DNA of 64,000 nt, from contig CP114482.1 in the NCBI GenBank assembly GCA_027186245.1, positions 19,487,209 to 19,551,208 on the forward strand, in the 5' to 3' direction. A program made the translations under genes and the position numbers. Origin of the DNA: Coriaria nepalensis. Its lineage: Eukaryota; Streptophyta; Magnoliopsida; Cucurbitales; Coriariaceae. Below are positions 1 to 11,350 of the stretch, piece by piece (positions within the stretch are counted from its first letter, which is position 1; each line of letters opens with the position of its first letter). The notes under the pieces are model-generated. The model worked only from the letters and a program-made list of their open reading frames with translations. It was not told the DNA's origin and did not search any database.

Positions 1-22
1 AAGTGATTTGATGACAACAAGA

Positions 23-166
23 GACTCAATGACATGATTTTAAGGCTAAAAAGATGCATAGTTGCCTTCAATGGTTGAATTGGAAGTTCTGAACAAAAGT
101 CGTGTTTAAAGTGCGAAAAAATGGAATTCTTTCGACTTACTTTGAATTGATTTAATGAATAGAGAA
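23..166 (+). repeat. Type A monomer (reference copy, 144 bp)
   Basis: Reference example of monomer A. Diagnostic text is GGAAGTTCTGAAC in the middle and CTTTCGACTTACTTT in the tail. It is normally the longest monomer at 144 bp because the A-run after GCG is longer. It carries an EcoRI site (GAATTC at 124-129) and an NsiI site (ATGCAT). The GAATTC lies inside an inverted repeat, CGAAA before and TTTCG after. Because 144 is divisible by three, a reading frame passes through A unshifted, which explains why the spurious open frames of this array sit over A. Confidence 0.93.
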
Positions 167-308
167 GACTCAATGACATGATTTTAAGGCTAAACAAACG
201 CATAATTGCCTTCAATAGATCAATTGCATGTTTTGCACAAAAGTTGTGTTTGAAATGCGAAAATAGAATTTGTTTGAATCGATTTCGTATGATTCATGGA
301 CTCAAAGT
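167..308 (+). repeat. Type B monomer (reference copy, 142 bp)
   Basis: Reference example of monomer B. Diagnostic text is GATCAATTGCATGTTTTGC and a tail ending GACTCAAAGTGG or GACTAAAAGTGG. B lacks the EcoRI site present in A and D (GAATTT instead of GAATTC). It is the type with the clearest subfamilies: after GCG it reads AAAATAGAATTTG (most of the window), AAAATAAAAGTTG (about 33-59 kb) or a nine-A run followed by GTTG (about 13-32 kb). Confidence 0.93.
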
Positions 309-450
309 GGCTCAATGACATGATTTTAAGGCAATACAAATGCATAGTTGCCTTGAAAATATCCATTGCAAATTATGCATGAAAGTCGTGGTTGAAGTGC
401 GAAAATAGATTTCGTTCGAATTCCTTTGAAGTGATTTAATTACTAGAAGA
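309..450 (+). repeat. Type C monomer (reference copy, 142 bp)
   Basis: Reference example of monomer C. It usually begins GGCTCAATGACCTG or GGCTCAATGACATG and carries ATACAAATGCATAG and GATCCATTGCAAATTATGC, with a tail TGATTTAATTACTAGAAGA. Where the tail reads TTCGAATTCC, C has its own EcoRI site (418-423 here); where it reads TTCGAATTGC it does not, so the two C forms give different restriction ladders. Confidence 0.93.
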
Positions 451-591
451 GACTCAGTGACATGATTTCAAGGCTAAACAATGGGTAATTTACTTGAATA
501 GATCAATCGCAAGTTATGCACAAAAGTCTCATTTAAAGAGTGAAAATAGAATTCGTTCGAACTGCTTTCAAATGATTTCATGACTACAAGA
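451..591 (+). repeat. Type D monomer (reference copy, 141 bp)
   Basis: Reference example of monomer D, recognised by CATGATTTCAAGGC followed by ACAATGGGTAATTTACTTG. Its tail is TGATTTGATGACAACAAGA or TGACTACAAGA. Two main forms exist: one with AGAATTCGTTCGAATTGC, containing a 14-bp inverted repeat and an EcoRI site, and one with AGGGTTCTTTCGAACTGC, which has lost both. The second form is frequent between 6.2 and 33 kb. Confidence 0.93.
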
Positions 592-1689
592 CACTCAATG
601 ACATGATTTTAAGGCTAAAAAGATGCATAGTTGCCTTCAATGGTCGAATTGGAAGTTCTGAACGAAAGTCGTGTTTGAAGTGCGAAAAAGTAGAATTCTT
701 TCGACTTACTTTTAATTCATTTAATGAGTAGAGAAGACTCAATGACATGATTTTCAGGCTAAACGAAAGCATAATTGCCTTCAATATATCAATTGCATGT
801 TTTGCACCAAAGTTGTGCTTGAAATGTGAAAATAGAATTTGTTTGAATTTATTTCGTAGGATTTATTCACTCAAAGTGGCTCAATGACCTGATTTTAAGG
901 CTATACAAATGCATAGTTGCCTTCAAAAGATCCATTGCAAATTATGCACGAAAGTCGTGGTTCAAGTGCGAAAATAGATTTCGTTCTAATTGCTTTGAAG
1001 TGATTTAATTACTAGAAGAGACACAATGACATGATTTCAAGGCTAAAGAATGGGTAATTTTACTTGAATAGATCAATCGCAAGTTATGCACATAAGTCTC
1101 GTTTAAAGAGCAAAAATAGAATTCGTTCGAAATTGCTTTCAAGTGATTTGATGACAACAAGAGACTCAATGACATGATTTTAAGGCTAAAAAGATGCATA
1201 GTTGCCTTCAATGGTTGAATTGGAAGTTCTGAACAAAAGTCGTGATTAAAGTGCGAAAAAATGGAATTCTTTCGACTTACTTTGAATTGATTTAATGAAT
1301 AGAGAAGACTCAATGACATGATTTTAAGGCTAAACAAACGCATAATTGCCTTCAATAGATCAATTGCATGTTTTGCACAAAAGTTGTGTTTGAAATGCGA
1401 AAATAGAATTTGTTTGAATCGATTTCGTATGATTCATGGACTCAAAGTGGCTCAATGGCATGATTTTAAGGCTATACAAATGCATAGTTGCCTTCAAAAT
1501 ATCCATTGCAAATTATGCATGAAAGTCGTGGTTGAAGTGCGAAAATAGATTTCGTTCGAATTCCTTTGAAGTGATTTAATTACTAGAAGAGACTCAGTGA
1601 CATGATTTCAAGGCTAAACAATGGGTAATTTACTTGAATAGATCAATCGCAGGTTACGCACAAAAGTCTCGTTTAAAGAGCGAAAATAG

Positions 1690-1703
1690 AATTCGTTCGA
1701 ATT
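1690..1703 (+). other. 14-bp inverted repeat in D monomer (representative)
   Basis: AATTCGTTCGAATT is a perfect 6-bp inverted repeat (AATTCG / CGAATT) around TT. It recurs in most D monomers that have the AGAATTCGTTCGAATTGC form. Related but imperfect versions occupy the same place in A, B and C. It is a possible hairpin or protein-binding dyad; function is inferred only. Confidence 0.75.
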
Positions 1704-4700
1704 GCTTTCAAATGATTTGATAACTACAAGAGACTCAATGACATGATTTCAAGGCTAAAAAGATGCATAGTTGCCTTCAATGGTTGAATTGGAAGTTCTG
1801 AACGAAAGTCGTGTTTGAAGTGCGAAAAAGTAGAATTCTTTCGACTTACTTTTAATTGATTTAATGACTAGAGAAGACTAAATGACATGATTTTAAGGCT
1901 AAACGAAAGCATAATTGCCTTCAATATATCAATTGCATGTTTTGCACAAATGTTGTGCTTGAAATGCGAAAATAGAATTTGTTTGAATTTATTTTGTACA
2001 ATTTATTGACTCAAAGTGGCTCAATGACCTGATTTTGAGGCTATACAAATGCATAGTTGCCTTCAAAAGATCCATTGCAAATTATGCACGAAAGTCGTGG
2101 TTGAAGTGCGAAAATTGATTTCGTTCGAATTGCTTTGAAGTGATTTAATTACTAGAAGAGACACAATGACATGATTTCAAGGCTAAAGAATGGGTAATTT
2201 TACTTGAATAGATCAATCGCAAGTTATGCACATAAGTCTCGTTTAAAGAGCAAAAATAGAATTCGTTCGAAATTGCTTTCAAGTGATTTGATGACAACAA
2301 GAGACTCAATGACATGATTTTAAGGCTAAAAAGATGCATAGTTGCCTTCAATGGTTGAATTGGAAGTTCTGAACAAAAGTCGTGTTTAAAGTGCGAAAAA
2401 ATGGAATTCTTTCGACTTACTTTGAATTGATTTAATGAATAGAGAAGACTCAATGACATGATTTTAAGGCTAAACAAACGCATAATTGCCTTCAATAGAT
2501 CAATTGCATGTTTTGCACAAAAGTTGTGTTTGAAATGCGAAAATAGAATTTGTTTGAATCGATTTCGTATGATTCATGGACTCAAAGTGGCTCAATGACA
2601 TGATTTTAAGGCAATACAAATGCATAGTTGCCTTGAAAATATCCATTGCAAATTATGCATGAAAGTCGTGGTTGAAGTGCGAAAATAGATTTCGTTCGAA
2701 TTCCTTTGAAGTGATTTAATTACTAGAAGAGACTCAGTGACATGATTTCAAGGCTAAACAATGGGTAATTTACTTGAATAGATCAATCGCAAGTTATGCA
2801 CAAAAGTCTCATTTAAAGAGTGAAAATAGAATTCGTTCGAACTGCTTTCAAATGATTTCATGACTACAAGACACTCAATGACATGATTTTAAGGCTAAAA
2901 AGATGCATAGTTGCCTTCAATGGTCGAATTGGAAGTTCTGAACGAAAGTCGTGTTTGAAGTGCGAAAAAGTAGAATTCTTTCGACTTACTTTTAATTCAT
3001 TTAATGAGTAGAGAAGACTCAATGACATGATTTTCAGGCTAAACGAAAGCATAATTGCCTTCAATATATCAATTGCATGTTTTGCACCAAAGTTGTGCTT
3101 GAAATGTGAAAATAGAATTTGTTTGAATTTATTTCGTAGGATTTATTCACTCAAAGTGGCTCAATGACCTGATTTTAAGGCTATACAAATGCATAGTTGC
3201 CTTCAAAAGATCCATTGCAAATTATGCACGAAAGTCGTGGTTCAAGTGCGAAAATAGATTTCGTTCTAATTGCTTTGAAGTGATTTAATTACTAGAAGAG
3301 ACACAATGACATGATTTCAAGGCTAAAGAATGGGTAATTTTACTTGAATAGATCAATCGCAAGTTATGCACATAAGTCTCGTTTAAAGAGCAAAAATAGA
3401 ATTCGTTCGAAATTGCTTTCAAGTGATTTGATGACAACAAGAGACTCAATGACATGATTTTAAGGCTAAAAAGATGCATAGTTGCCTTCAATGGTTGAAT
3501 TGGAAGTTCTGAACAAAAGTCGTGATTAAAGTGCGAAAAAATGGAATTCTTTCGACTTACTTTGAATTGATTTAATGAATAGAGAAGACTCAATGACATG
3601 ATTTTAAGGCTAAACAAACGCATAATTGCCTTCAATAGATCAATTGCATGTTTTGCACAAAAGTTGTGTTTGAAATGCGAAAATAGAATTTGTTTGAATC
3701 GATTTCGTATGATTCATGGACTCAAAGTGGCTCAATGGCATGATTTTAAGGCTATACAAATGCATAGTTGCCTTCAAAATATCCATTGCAAATTATGCAT
3801 GAAAGTCGTGGTTGAAGTGCGAAAATAGATTTCGTTCGAATTCCTTTGAAGTGATTTAATTACTAGAAGAGACTCAGTGACATGATTTCAAGGCTAAACA
3901 ATGGGTAATTTACTTGAATAGATCAATCGCAGGTTACGCACAAAAGTCTCGTTTAAAGAGCGAAAATAGAATTCGTTCGAATTGCTTTCAAATGATTTGA
4001 TAACTACAAGAGACTCAATGACATGATTTCAAGGCTAAAAAGATGCATAGTTGCCTTCAATGGTTGAATTGGAAGTTCTGAACGAAAGTCGTGTTTGAAG
4101 TGCGAAAAAGTAGAATTCTTTCGACTTACTTTTAATTGATTTAATGACTAGAGAAGACTAAATGACATGATTTTAAGGCTAAACGAAAGCATAATTGCCT
4201 TCAATATATCAATTGCATGTTTTGCACAAATGTTGTGCTTGAAATGCGAAAATAGAATTTGTTTGAATTTATTTTGTACAATTTATTGACTCAAAGTGGC
4301 TCAATGACCTGATTTTGAGGCTATACAAATGCATAGTTGCCTTCAAAAGATCCATTGCAAATTATGCACGAAAGTCGTGGTTGAAGTGCGAAAATTGATT
4401 TCGTTCGAATTGCTTTGAAGTGATTTAATTACTAGAAGAGACACAATGACATGATTTCAAGGCTAAAGAATGGGTAATTTTACTTGAATAGATCAATCGC
4501 AAGTTATGCACATAAGTCTCGTTTAAAGAGCAAAAATAGAATTCGTTCGAAATTGCTTTCAAGTGATTTGATGACAACAAGAGACTCAATGACATGATTT
4601 TAAGGCTAAAAAGATGCATAGTTGCCTTCAATGGTTGAATTGGAAGTTCTGAACAAAAGTCGTGTTTAAAGTGCGAAAAAATGGAATTCTTTCGACTTAC

Positions 4701-6151
4701 TTTGAATTGATTTAATGAATAGAGAAGACTCAATGACATGATTTTAAGGCTAAACAAACGCATAATTGCCTTCAATAGATCAATTGCATGTTTTGCACAA
4801 AAGTTGTGTTTGAAATGCGAAAATAGAATTTGTTTGAATCGATTTCGTATGATTCATGGACTCAAAGTGGCTCAATGACATGATTTTAAGGCAATACAAA
4901 TGCATAGTTGCCTTGAAAATATCCATTGCAAATTATGCATGAAAGTCGTGGTTGAAGTGCGAAAATAGATTTCGTTCGAATTCCTTTGAAGTGATTTAAT
5001 TACTAGAAGAGACTCAGTGACATGATTTCAAGGCTAAACAATGGGTAATTTACTTGAATAGATCAATCGCAAGTTATGCACAAAAGTCTCATTTAAAGAG
5101 TGAAAATAGAATTCGTTCGAACTGCTTTCAAATGATTTCATGACTACAAGACACTCAATGACATGATTTTAAGGCTAAAAAGATGCATAGTTGCCTTCAA
5201 TGGTCGAATTGGAAGTTCTGAACGAAAGTCGTGTTTGAAGTGCGAAAAAGTAGAATTCTTTCGACTTACTTTTAATTCATTTAATGAGTAGAGAAGACTC
5301 AATGACATGATTTTCAGGCTAAACGAAAGCATAATTGCCTTCAATATATCAATTGCATGTTTTGCACCAAAGTTGTGCTTGAAATGTGAAAATAGAATTT
5401 GTTTGAATTTATTTCGTAGGATTTATTCACTCAAAGTGGCTCAATGACCTGATTTTAAGGCTATACAAATGCATAGTTGCCTTCAAAAGATCCATTGCAA
5501 ATTATGCACGAAAGTCGTGGTTCAAGTGCGAAAATAGATTTCGTTCTAATTGCTTTGAAGTGATTTAATTACTAGAAGAGACACAATGACATGATTTCAA
5601 GGCTAAAGAATGGGTAATTTTACTTGAATAGATCAATCGCAAGTTATGCACATAAGTCTCGTTTAAAGAGCAAAAATAGAATTCGTTCGAAATTGCTTTC
5701 AAGTGATTTGATGACAACAAGAGACTCAATGACATGATTTTAAGGCTAAAAAGATGCATAGTTGCCTTCAATGGTTGAATTGGAAGTTCTGAACAAAAGT
5801 CGTGATTAAAGTGCGAAAAAATGGAATTCTTTCGACTTACTTTGAATTGATTTAATGAATAGAGAAGACTCAATGACATGATTTTAAGGCTAAACAAACG
5901 CATAATTGCCTTCAATAGATCAATTGCATGTTTTGCACAAAAGTTGTGTTTGAAATGCGAAAATAGAATTTGTTTGAATCGATTTCGTATGATTCATGGA
6001 CTCAAAGTGGCTCAATGGCATGATTTTAAGGCTATACAAATGCATAGTTGCCTTCAAAATATCCATTGCAAATTATGCATGAAAGTCGTGGTTGAAGTGC
6101 GAAAATAGATTTCGTTCGAATTCCTTTGAAGTGATTTAATTACTAGAAGAG

Positions 6152-9100
6152 GCTCAGTGACATGATTTCAAGGCTAAACAATGGGTAATTTACTTGAATA
6201 GATCAATCGCAAGTTATGCACAAAAGTCTCATTTAAATAGCGAAAATAGGGTTCTTTCGAACTGCTTTCAAATGATTTGATGACTACAAAAAACTCAATG
6301 ACATGATTTTAAGGCTAAAAAGATGCATAGTTGCCTTCAATTGTTGAATTGGAAATTCTGAACGAAAGTCGTGTTTGAAAAGCGAAAAAATAGAATTCTT
6401 TCGACTTACTTTGAATTGATTTAATGACTAGAGAAGACTCAATGACATGATTTTAAGGCTAAACAAACGCATAATTGCCTTCAATAGATCAATTGCATGT
6501 TTTGCACAAAAGTTGTGTTTGAAATGCGAAAATAGAATTTGTTTGAATCGATTTCGTATGATTCATGGACTCAAAGTGGCTCAATGACCTGATTTTAAGG
6601 CTATACAAATGCATAGTTGCCTTCAAAAGATCCATTGCAAATTATGCACGAAAGTCGTGGTTGAAGTGCGAAAATAGATTTCATTCGAATTCCTTTGAAG
6701 TGATTTAATTACTAGAAGAGACTCAGTGACATGATTTCAAGGCTAAACAATGGGTAATTTACTTGAATAGATCAATCGCAATTTATGCACAAAAGTCTCA
6801 TTTAAAGAGTGAAAATAGAATTCGTTCGAACTGCTTTCAAATGATTTGATGACTACAAGACACTCAATGACATGATTTTAAGGCTAAAAAGATGCATAGT
6901 TGCCTTCAATGGTTGAATTGGAAGTTCTGAACGAAAGTCGTGTTTGAAGTGCGAAAAAGTAGAATTCTTTCGACTTACTTTTAATTGATTTAATGAGTAG
7001 AGAAGACTCAATGACATGATTTTAAGGCTAAACGAAAGCATAATTGCCTTCAATATTTCAATTGCATGTTTTGCACAAAAGTTGTGCTTGAAATGCGAAA
7101 ATAGAATTTGTTTGAATTTATTTCGTATGATTTATTCACTCAAAGTGGCTCAATGACCTGATTTTAAGGCTATACAAATGCATAGTTGCCTTCAAAAGAT
7201 CCATTGCAAATTATGCACGAAAGTCGTGGTTCAAGTGCGAAAATAGATTTCGTTCGAATTGCTTTGAAGTGATTTAATTACTAGAAGAGACACAATGACA
7301 TGATTTCAAGGCTAAAGAATGGGTAATTTTATTCGAATAGATCAATCGCAAGTTATGCACAAAAGTCTCGTTAAAGAGCAAAAATAGAATTCGTTCGAAT
7401 TGCTTTCAAATGATTTCATGACAACAAGAGACTCAATGACATGATTTTAAGGCTAAAAAGATGCATAGTTGCCTTCAATGGTTGAATTGGAAGTTCTGAA
7501 CGAAAGTCGTGTTTAAAGTGCGAAAAAATGGAATTCTTTCGACTTACTTTGAATTGATTTAATGAATAGAGAAGACTCAATGACATGATTTTCAGGCTAA
7601 ACAAACGCATAATTGCCTTCAACAGATCAATTACATGTTTTGCACAAAAGTTGTGTTTGAAATGCGAAAATAGAATTTGTTTGAATTAATTTCGTTTGAT
7701 TTATTGACTAAAAGTGACTCAATGACATTATTTTAAGGCTATACAAATGCATAGTTGCCTTCAAAAGATCCATTGCAAATTAAGCACGAAAGTCGTGGTT
7801 CAAGTGCGAAAATAGATTTCGTTCGAATTCCTTTGAAGTGATTTAATTACTAGAAGAGACTCAATGACATGATTTCAATGCTAAACAATGGGTAATTTAC
7901 TTGAATAGATCAATCGCAATTTATGAACAAAAGTCTCGTTTAAAGAGCGAAAATAGAATTCGTTCGAATTGCTTTCAAATGATTTGATGACAACAAGAGA
8001 CTCAATTACATGATTTTAAGGCTAAAAAGATGCATAGTTGCCTTCAATGGTTGAATTGGAAGTTCTGAACGAAAGTCGTGTTTGAAGTGCGAAAAAATAG
8101 AATTCTTTCGACTTACTTTTAATGGATTTAATGAGTAGAGAAGACTCAATGACACGATTTTAAGGCTAAACAAACGCATCATTTCCTTCAAAAGATTAAT
8201 TGCATGTTTTGCACAAAAGTTGTGTTTGAAATGCGAAAATAGAATTTGTTTGAATAGATTTCATATAATTTATAGACTAAAAGTGGCTCAATGACCTGAT
8301 TTTAAGGCTATACAAATGCATAGTTGCCTTCAAAAGATCCATTGCAAATTATGCACGATAGTCGTGGTTGAAGTGCGAAAATAGATTTCGTTCGAATTCC
8401 TTTGAAGTGATTTAATTACTAGAAGAGACTCAATGACATGATTTCAAGGCTAAACAATGGGTAATTTACTTCAATAGATCATTCGCAAGTTATGCACAAA
8501 AGTCTCATTTAAATAGCGAAAATAGGGTTCTTTCGAACTGCTTTCAAATGATTTGATGACTACAAGACACTCAATGACATGATTTTAAGGCTAAAAAGAT
8601 GCATAGTTGCCTTCAATGGTTGAATTGGAAGTTCTGAACGAAAGTCGTGTTTGAAAAGCGAAAAAATAGAATTCTTTCGGCTTACTTTGAATTGATTTAA
8701 TGAGTAGAGAAGACTCAATGACACGATTTTAAGGCTAAACAAACGCATCATTGCCTTCAATAGATCAATTGCATGTTTTGCACAAAAGTTGTGTTTGAAA
8801 TGCGAAAATAGAATTTGTTTGAATCGATTTCGTATGATTCATGGACTCAAAGTGGCTCAATGACCTGATTTTAAGGCTATACAAATGCATAGTTGCCTTC
8901 AAAAGATCCATTGCAAATTATGCACGATAGTCGTGGTTGAAGTGCGAAAATATATTTCGTTCGAATTCTTTTGAAGTGATTTAATTACCAGAAGAGACTG
9001 AATGACATGATTTCATGGCTAAACTATGGATAATTTACTTGAATAGATCAATCGCAAGTGATGCACAAAAGTGTCATTTAAATAGCGAAAATAGGGTTCT

Positions 9101-11350
9101 TTCGAACTGCTTTCAAATGATTTGATGACTACAAGACACTCAATGACATGATTTTAAGGCTAAAAAGATGCATAGTTGCCTTCAATGGTTGAATTGGAAG
9201 TTCTGAACGAAAGTCGTGTTTGAAAAGCGAAAAAATAGAATTCTTTCGACTTACTTTGAATTGATTTAATGAGTAGAGAAGACTCAATGACACGATTTTG
9301 AGGCTAAACGAAAGCATAATTGCCTTCAATAGACCAATTGCATGTTTTGCACAAAAGTTGTGTTTGAAATGCGAAAATAGAATTTGTTTGAATTGATTTC
9401 GTATGATTTATTGACTAAAAGTGACTCAATGAAATGATTGTAAGGCTATACAAATGCATAGTTGCCTTCAAAAGATCCATTGCAAATTATGCACTAAAGT
9501 TGTGGTTCAAGTGCGAAAATAGATTTCGTTCGAATTGCTTTGAAGTGATTTAATTACTAGATGAGACTCAATGACATGATTTCAAGGCTAAACAATGGGT
9601 AATTTACTTGAATAGATCAATCGCAATTTATGCACAAAAGTCTCGTTTAAAGAGCGAAAATAGAATTCGTTCGAATTGCTTTCAAATGATTTGATGACAA
9701 CAAGAGACTCAATTACATGATTTTAAGGCTAAAAAGATGCATAGTTGCCTTCAATGGTTGAATTGGAAGTTCTGAACGAAAGTCGTGTTTGAAATGCGAA
9801 AAAATAGAATTCTTTCGACTTACTTTGAATTGATTTAATGACTAGAGAAGACTCAATGACATGATTTTAAGGCTAAACAAATGCATCATTGCCTTCAATA
9901 GATCAATTGCATGTTTTGCACAAAAGTTGTGTTTGAAATGCGAATATAGAATTTGTTTGAATTGATTTCGTATGATTTATTGACTAAAAGTAACTCAATG
10001 AAATAATTGTAAGGCTATACAAATGCATAGTTGCCTTCAAAAGATCCATTGCAAATCACGCACGAAAGTCGTGGTTGAAGTGCGAAAATAGATTTCATTC
10101 GAATTCCTTTGAAGTGATTTAATTACTAGAAGAGACTCAGTGACATGATTTCAAGGCTAAACAATGGGTAATTTACTTGAATAGATCAATCGCAATTTAT
10201 GCACAAAAGTCTCATTTAAAGAGTGAAAATAGAATTCGTTCGAACTGCTTTCAAATGATTTGATGACTACAAGACACTCAATGACATGATTTTAAGGCTA
10301 AAAAGATGCATAGTTGCCTTCAATGGTTGAATTGGAAGTTCTGAACGAAAGTCGTGTTTGAAATGCGTAAAAATAGAATTCTTTCGACTTACTTTTAATT
10401 GATTTAATGACTAGAGAAGACTCAATCACACGATTTTAAGGCCAAACAAAAGCATCATTGCCTTCAATAGATCAATTGCATGTTTTGCACAAAAGTTGTG
10501 TTTGAAATGCGAAAATAGAATTTGTTTGAATTGATTTCGTTTGATTTATTGACTAAAAGTGACTCAATGAAATGATTGTAAGGCTATACAAATGCATAGT
10601 TGCCTTCGAAAGATCCATTGCAAATTATGCACGAAAGTTGTGGTTCAAGTGCGAAATTAGATTTCGTTCGAATTGCTTTGAAGTAATTTAATTACTAGAT
10701 GAGACTCAATGACATGATTTCAAGGCTAAACAATGGGTAATTTACTTGAATAGATCAATCGCAATTTATGAACAAAAGTCTCGTTTAAAGAGCGAAAATA
10801 GAATTCGTTCGAATTGCTTTCAAATGATTTGATGACAACAAGAGACTCAATTACATGATTTTAAGGCTAAAAAGATGCATAGTTGCCTTCAATGGTTGAA
10901 TTGGAAGTTCTGAACGAAAGTCGTGTTTGAAATGCGAAAAAATAGAATTCTTTCGACTTACTTTTAATTGATTTAATGACTAGAGAAGACTCAATGACAT
11001 GATTTTAAGGCTAAACGAAAGCATAATTGCCTTCAATAGACCAATTGCATGTTTTGCACAAAAGTTGTGTTTGAAATGCGAAAATAGAATTTGTTTGAAT
11101 TGATTTTGTATGATTTATTGACTAAAAGTGACTCAATGAAATGATTGTAAGGCTATACAAATGCATAGTTGCCTTCGAAAGATCCATTGCAAATTATGCA
11201 CGAAAGTCGTGGTTCAAGTGCGAAAATAGATTTCGTTCGAATTGCTTTGAAGTGATTTAATTACTAGATGAGACTCAATGACATGATTTCAAGGCTAAAC
11301 AATGGGTAATTTACTTGAATAGATCAATCGCAATTTATGAACAAAAGTCT
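6152..11350 (+). repeat. Diverged 569-bp tetramer region
   Basis: Nine D monomers between 6181 and 11,302 are spaced 568-570 bp, so the register is intact, but neighbouring tetramers differ at many scattered positions and no long perfect HOR is seen. Tetramers at 6.2-7.4 kb resemble the 2280-bp unit and look like its older relatives. D monomers near 8457 and 9026 share AGGGTTC. A B variant starting GGCCAAACAAAAGCATC occurs at about 10,440 and again at 11,578, a 1138-bp echo. One D at 7319 keeps one of the two insertions typical of the 1140-bp unit (GGTAATTTTATTCG). Confidence 0.85.

Larger units (their letters stand above)
1..6151 (+). repeat. 2280-bp higher-order repeat (16 monomers), 2.7 identical copies
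   Basis: Bases 1-2280, 2281-4560 and 4561-6151 read the same in line-by-line comparison; the first difference is at 6152 (G where 1592 and 3872 have A). The unit is two 1140-bp halves, each an octamer of 569 plus 571 bp. The extra 2 bp come from D monomers (near 1050, 2190, 3330, 4470, 5610) with one added T in GGTAATTTTACTTG and one added A in CGAAATTGC. The halves differ at scattered sites, for example CGTGTTTAAA near 102 against CGTGATTAAA near 1242, and TGACATG against TGGCATG near 316 and 1456. Perfect identity implies very recent amplification. The left end lies outside the window. Confidence 0.95.

Noticed and set aside
309..425. Pol III A-box-like TGGCTCAATGA and B-box-like GTTCGAATTCC in the C monomer
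   Set aside because: Both are imperfect at key bases and lie about 100 bp apart, too far for a tRNA-like promoter. A distant tRNA or SINE origin of the monomer cannot be shown.
1005..1355. 116-codon minus-strand open frame recurring at 2145, 3285, 4425 and 5565, and relatives of 60-98 codons elsewhere
   Set aside because: It repeats because the DNA repeats. The 144-bp A monomer is divisible by three and lets a frame run through, while 142 and 141 bp shift it. Frames end at monomer-tail stops, start sites vary with single-base changes, and no known domain or codon signal is visible.
1318..1548. 76-codon plus-strand open frame, also at 3598 and 5878
   Set aside because: It spans parts of B and C monomers and exists only in the half-units with TGGCATG; the sister half-unit lacks it. 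No sign of selection for coding.
1..6151. CRISPR-like array
   Set aside because: Repeats are contiguous with no unique spacers; unit length and hierarchy are those of satellite DNA.
1..6151. Assembly artefact as explanation for identical 2280-bp copies
   Set aside because: Not excluded, but the sharp right edge at a true variant and graded divergence beyond it fit real amplification; kept as a check under the finding.
6245..6260. Plant-type telomere motif in AATAGGGTTC
   Set aside because: A single TAGGGTT occurs in one D-monomer form and is explained by point changes in AGAATTC; there is no tandem telomeric run.
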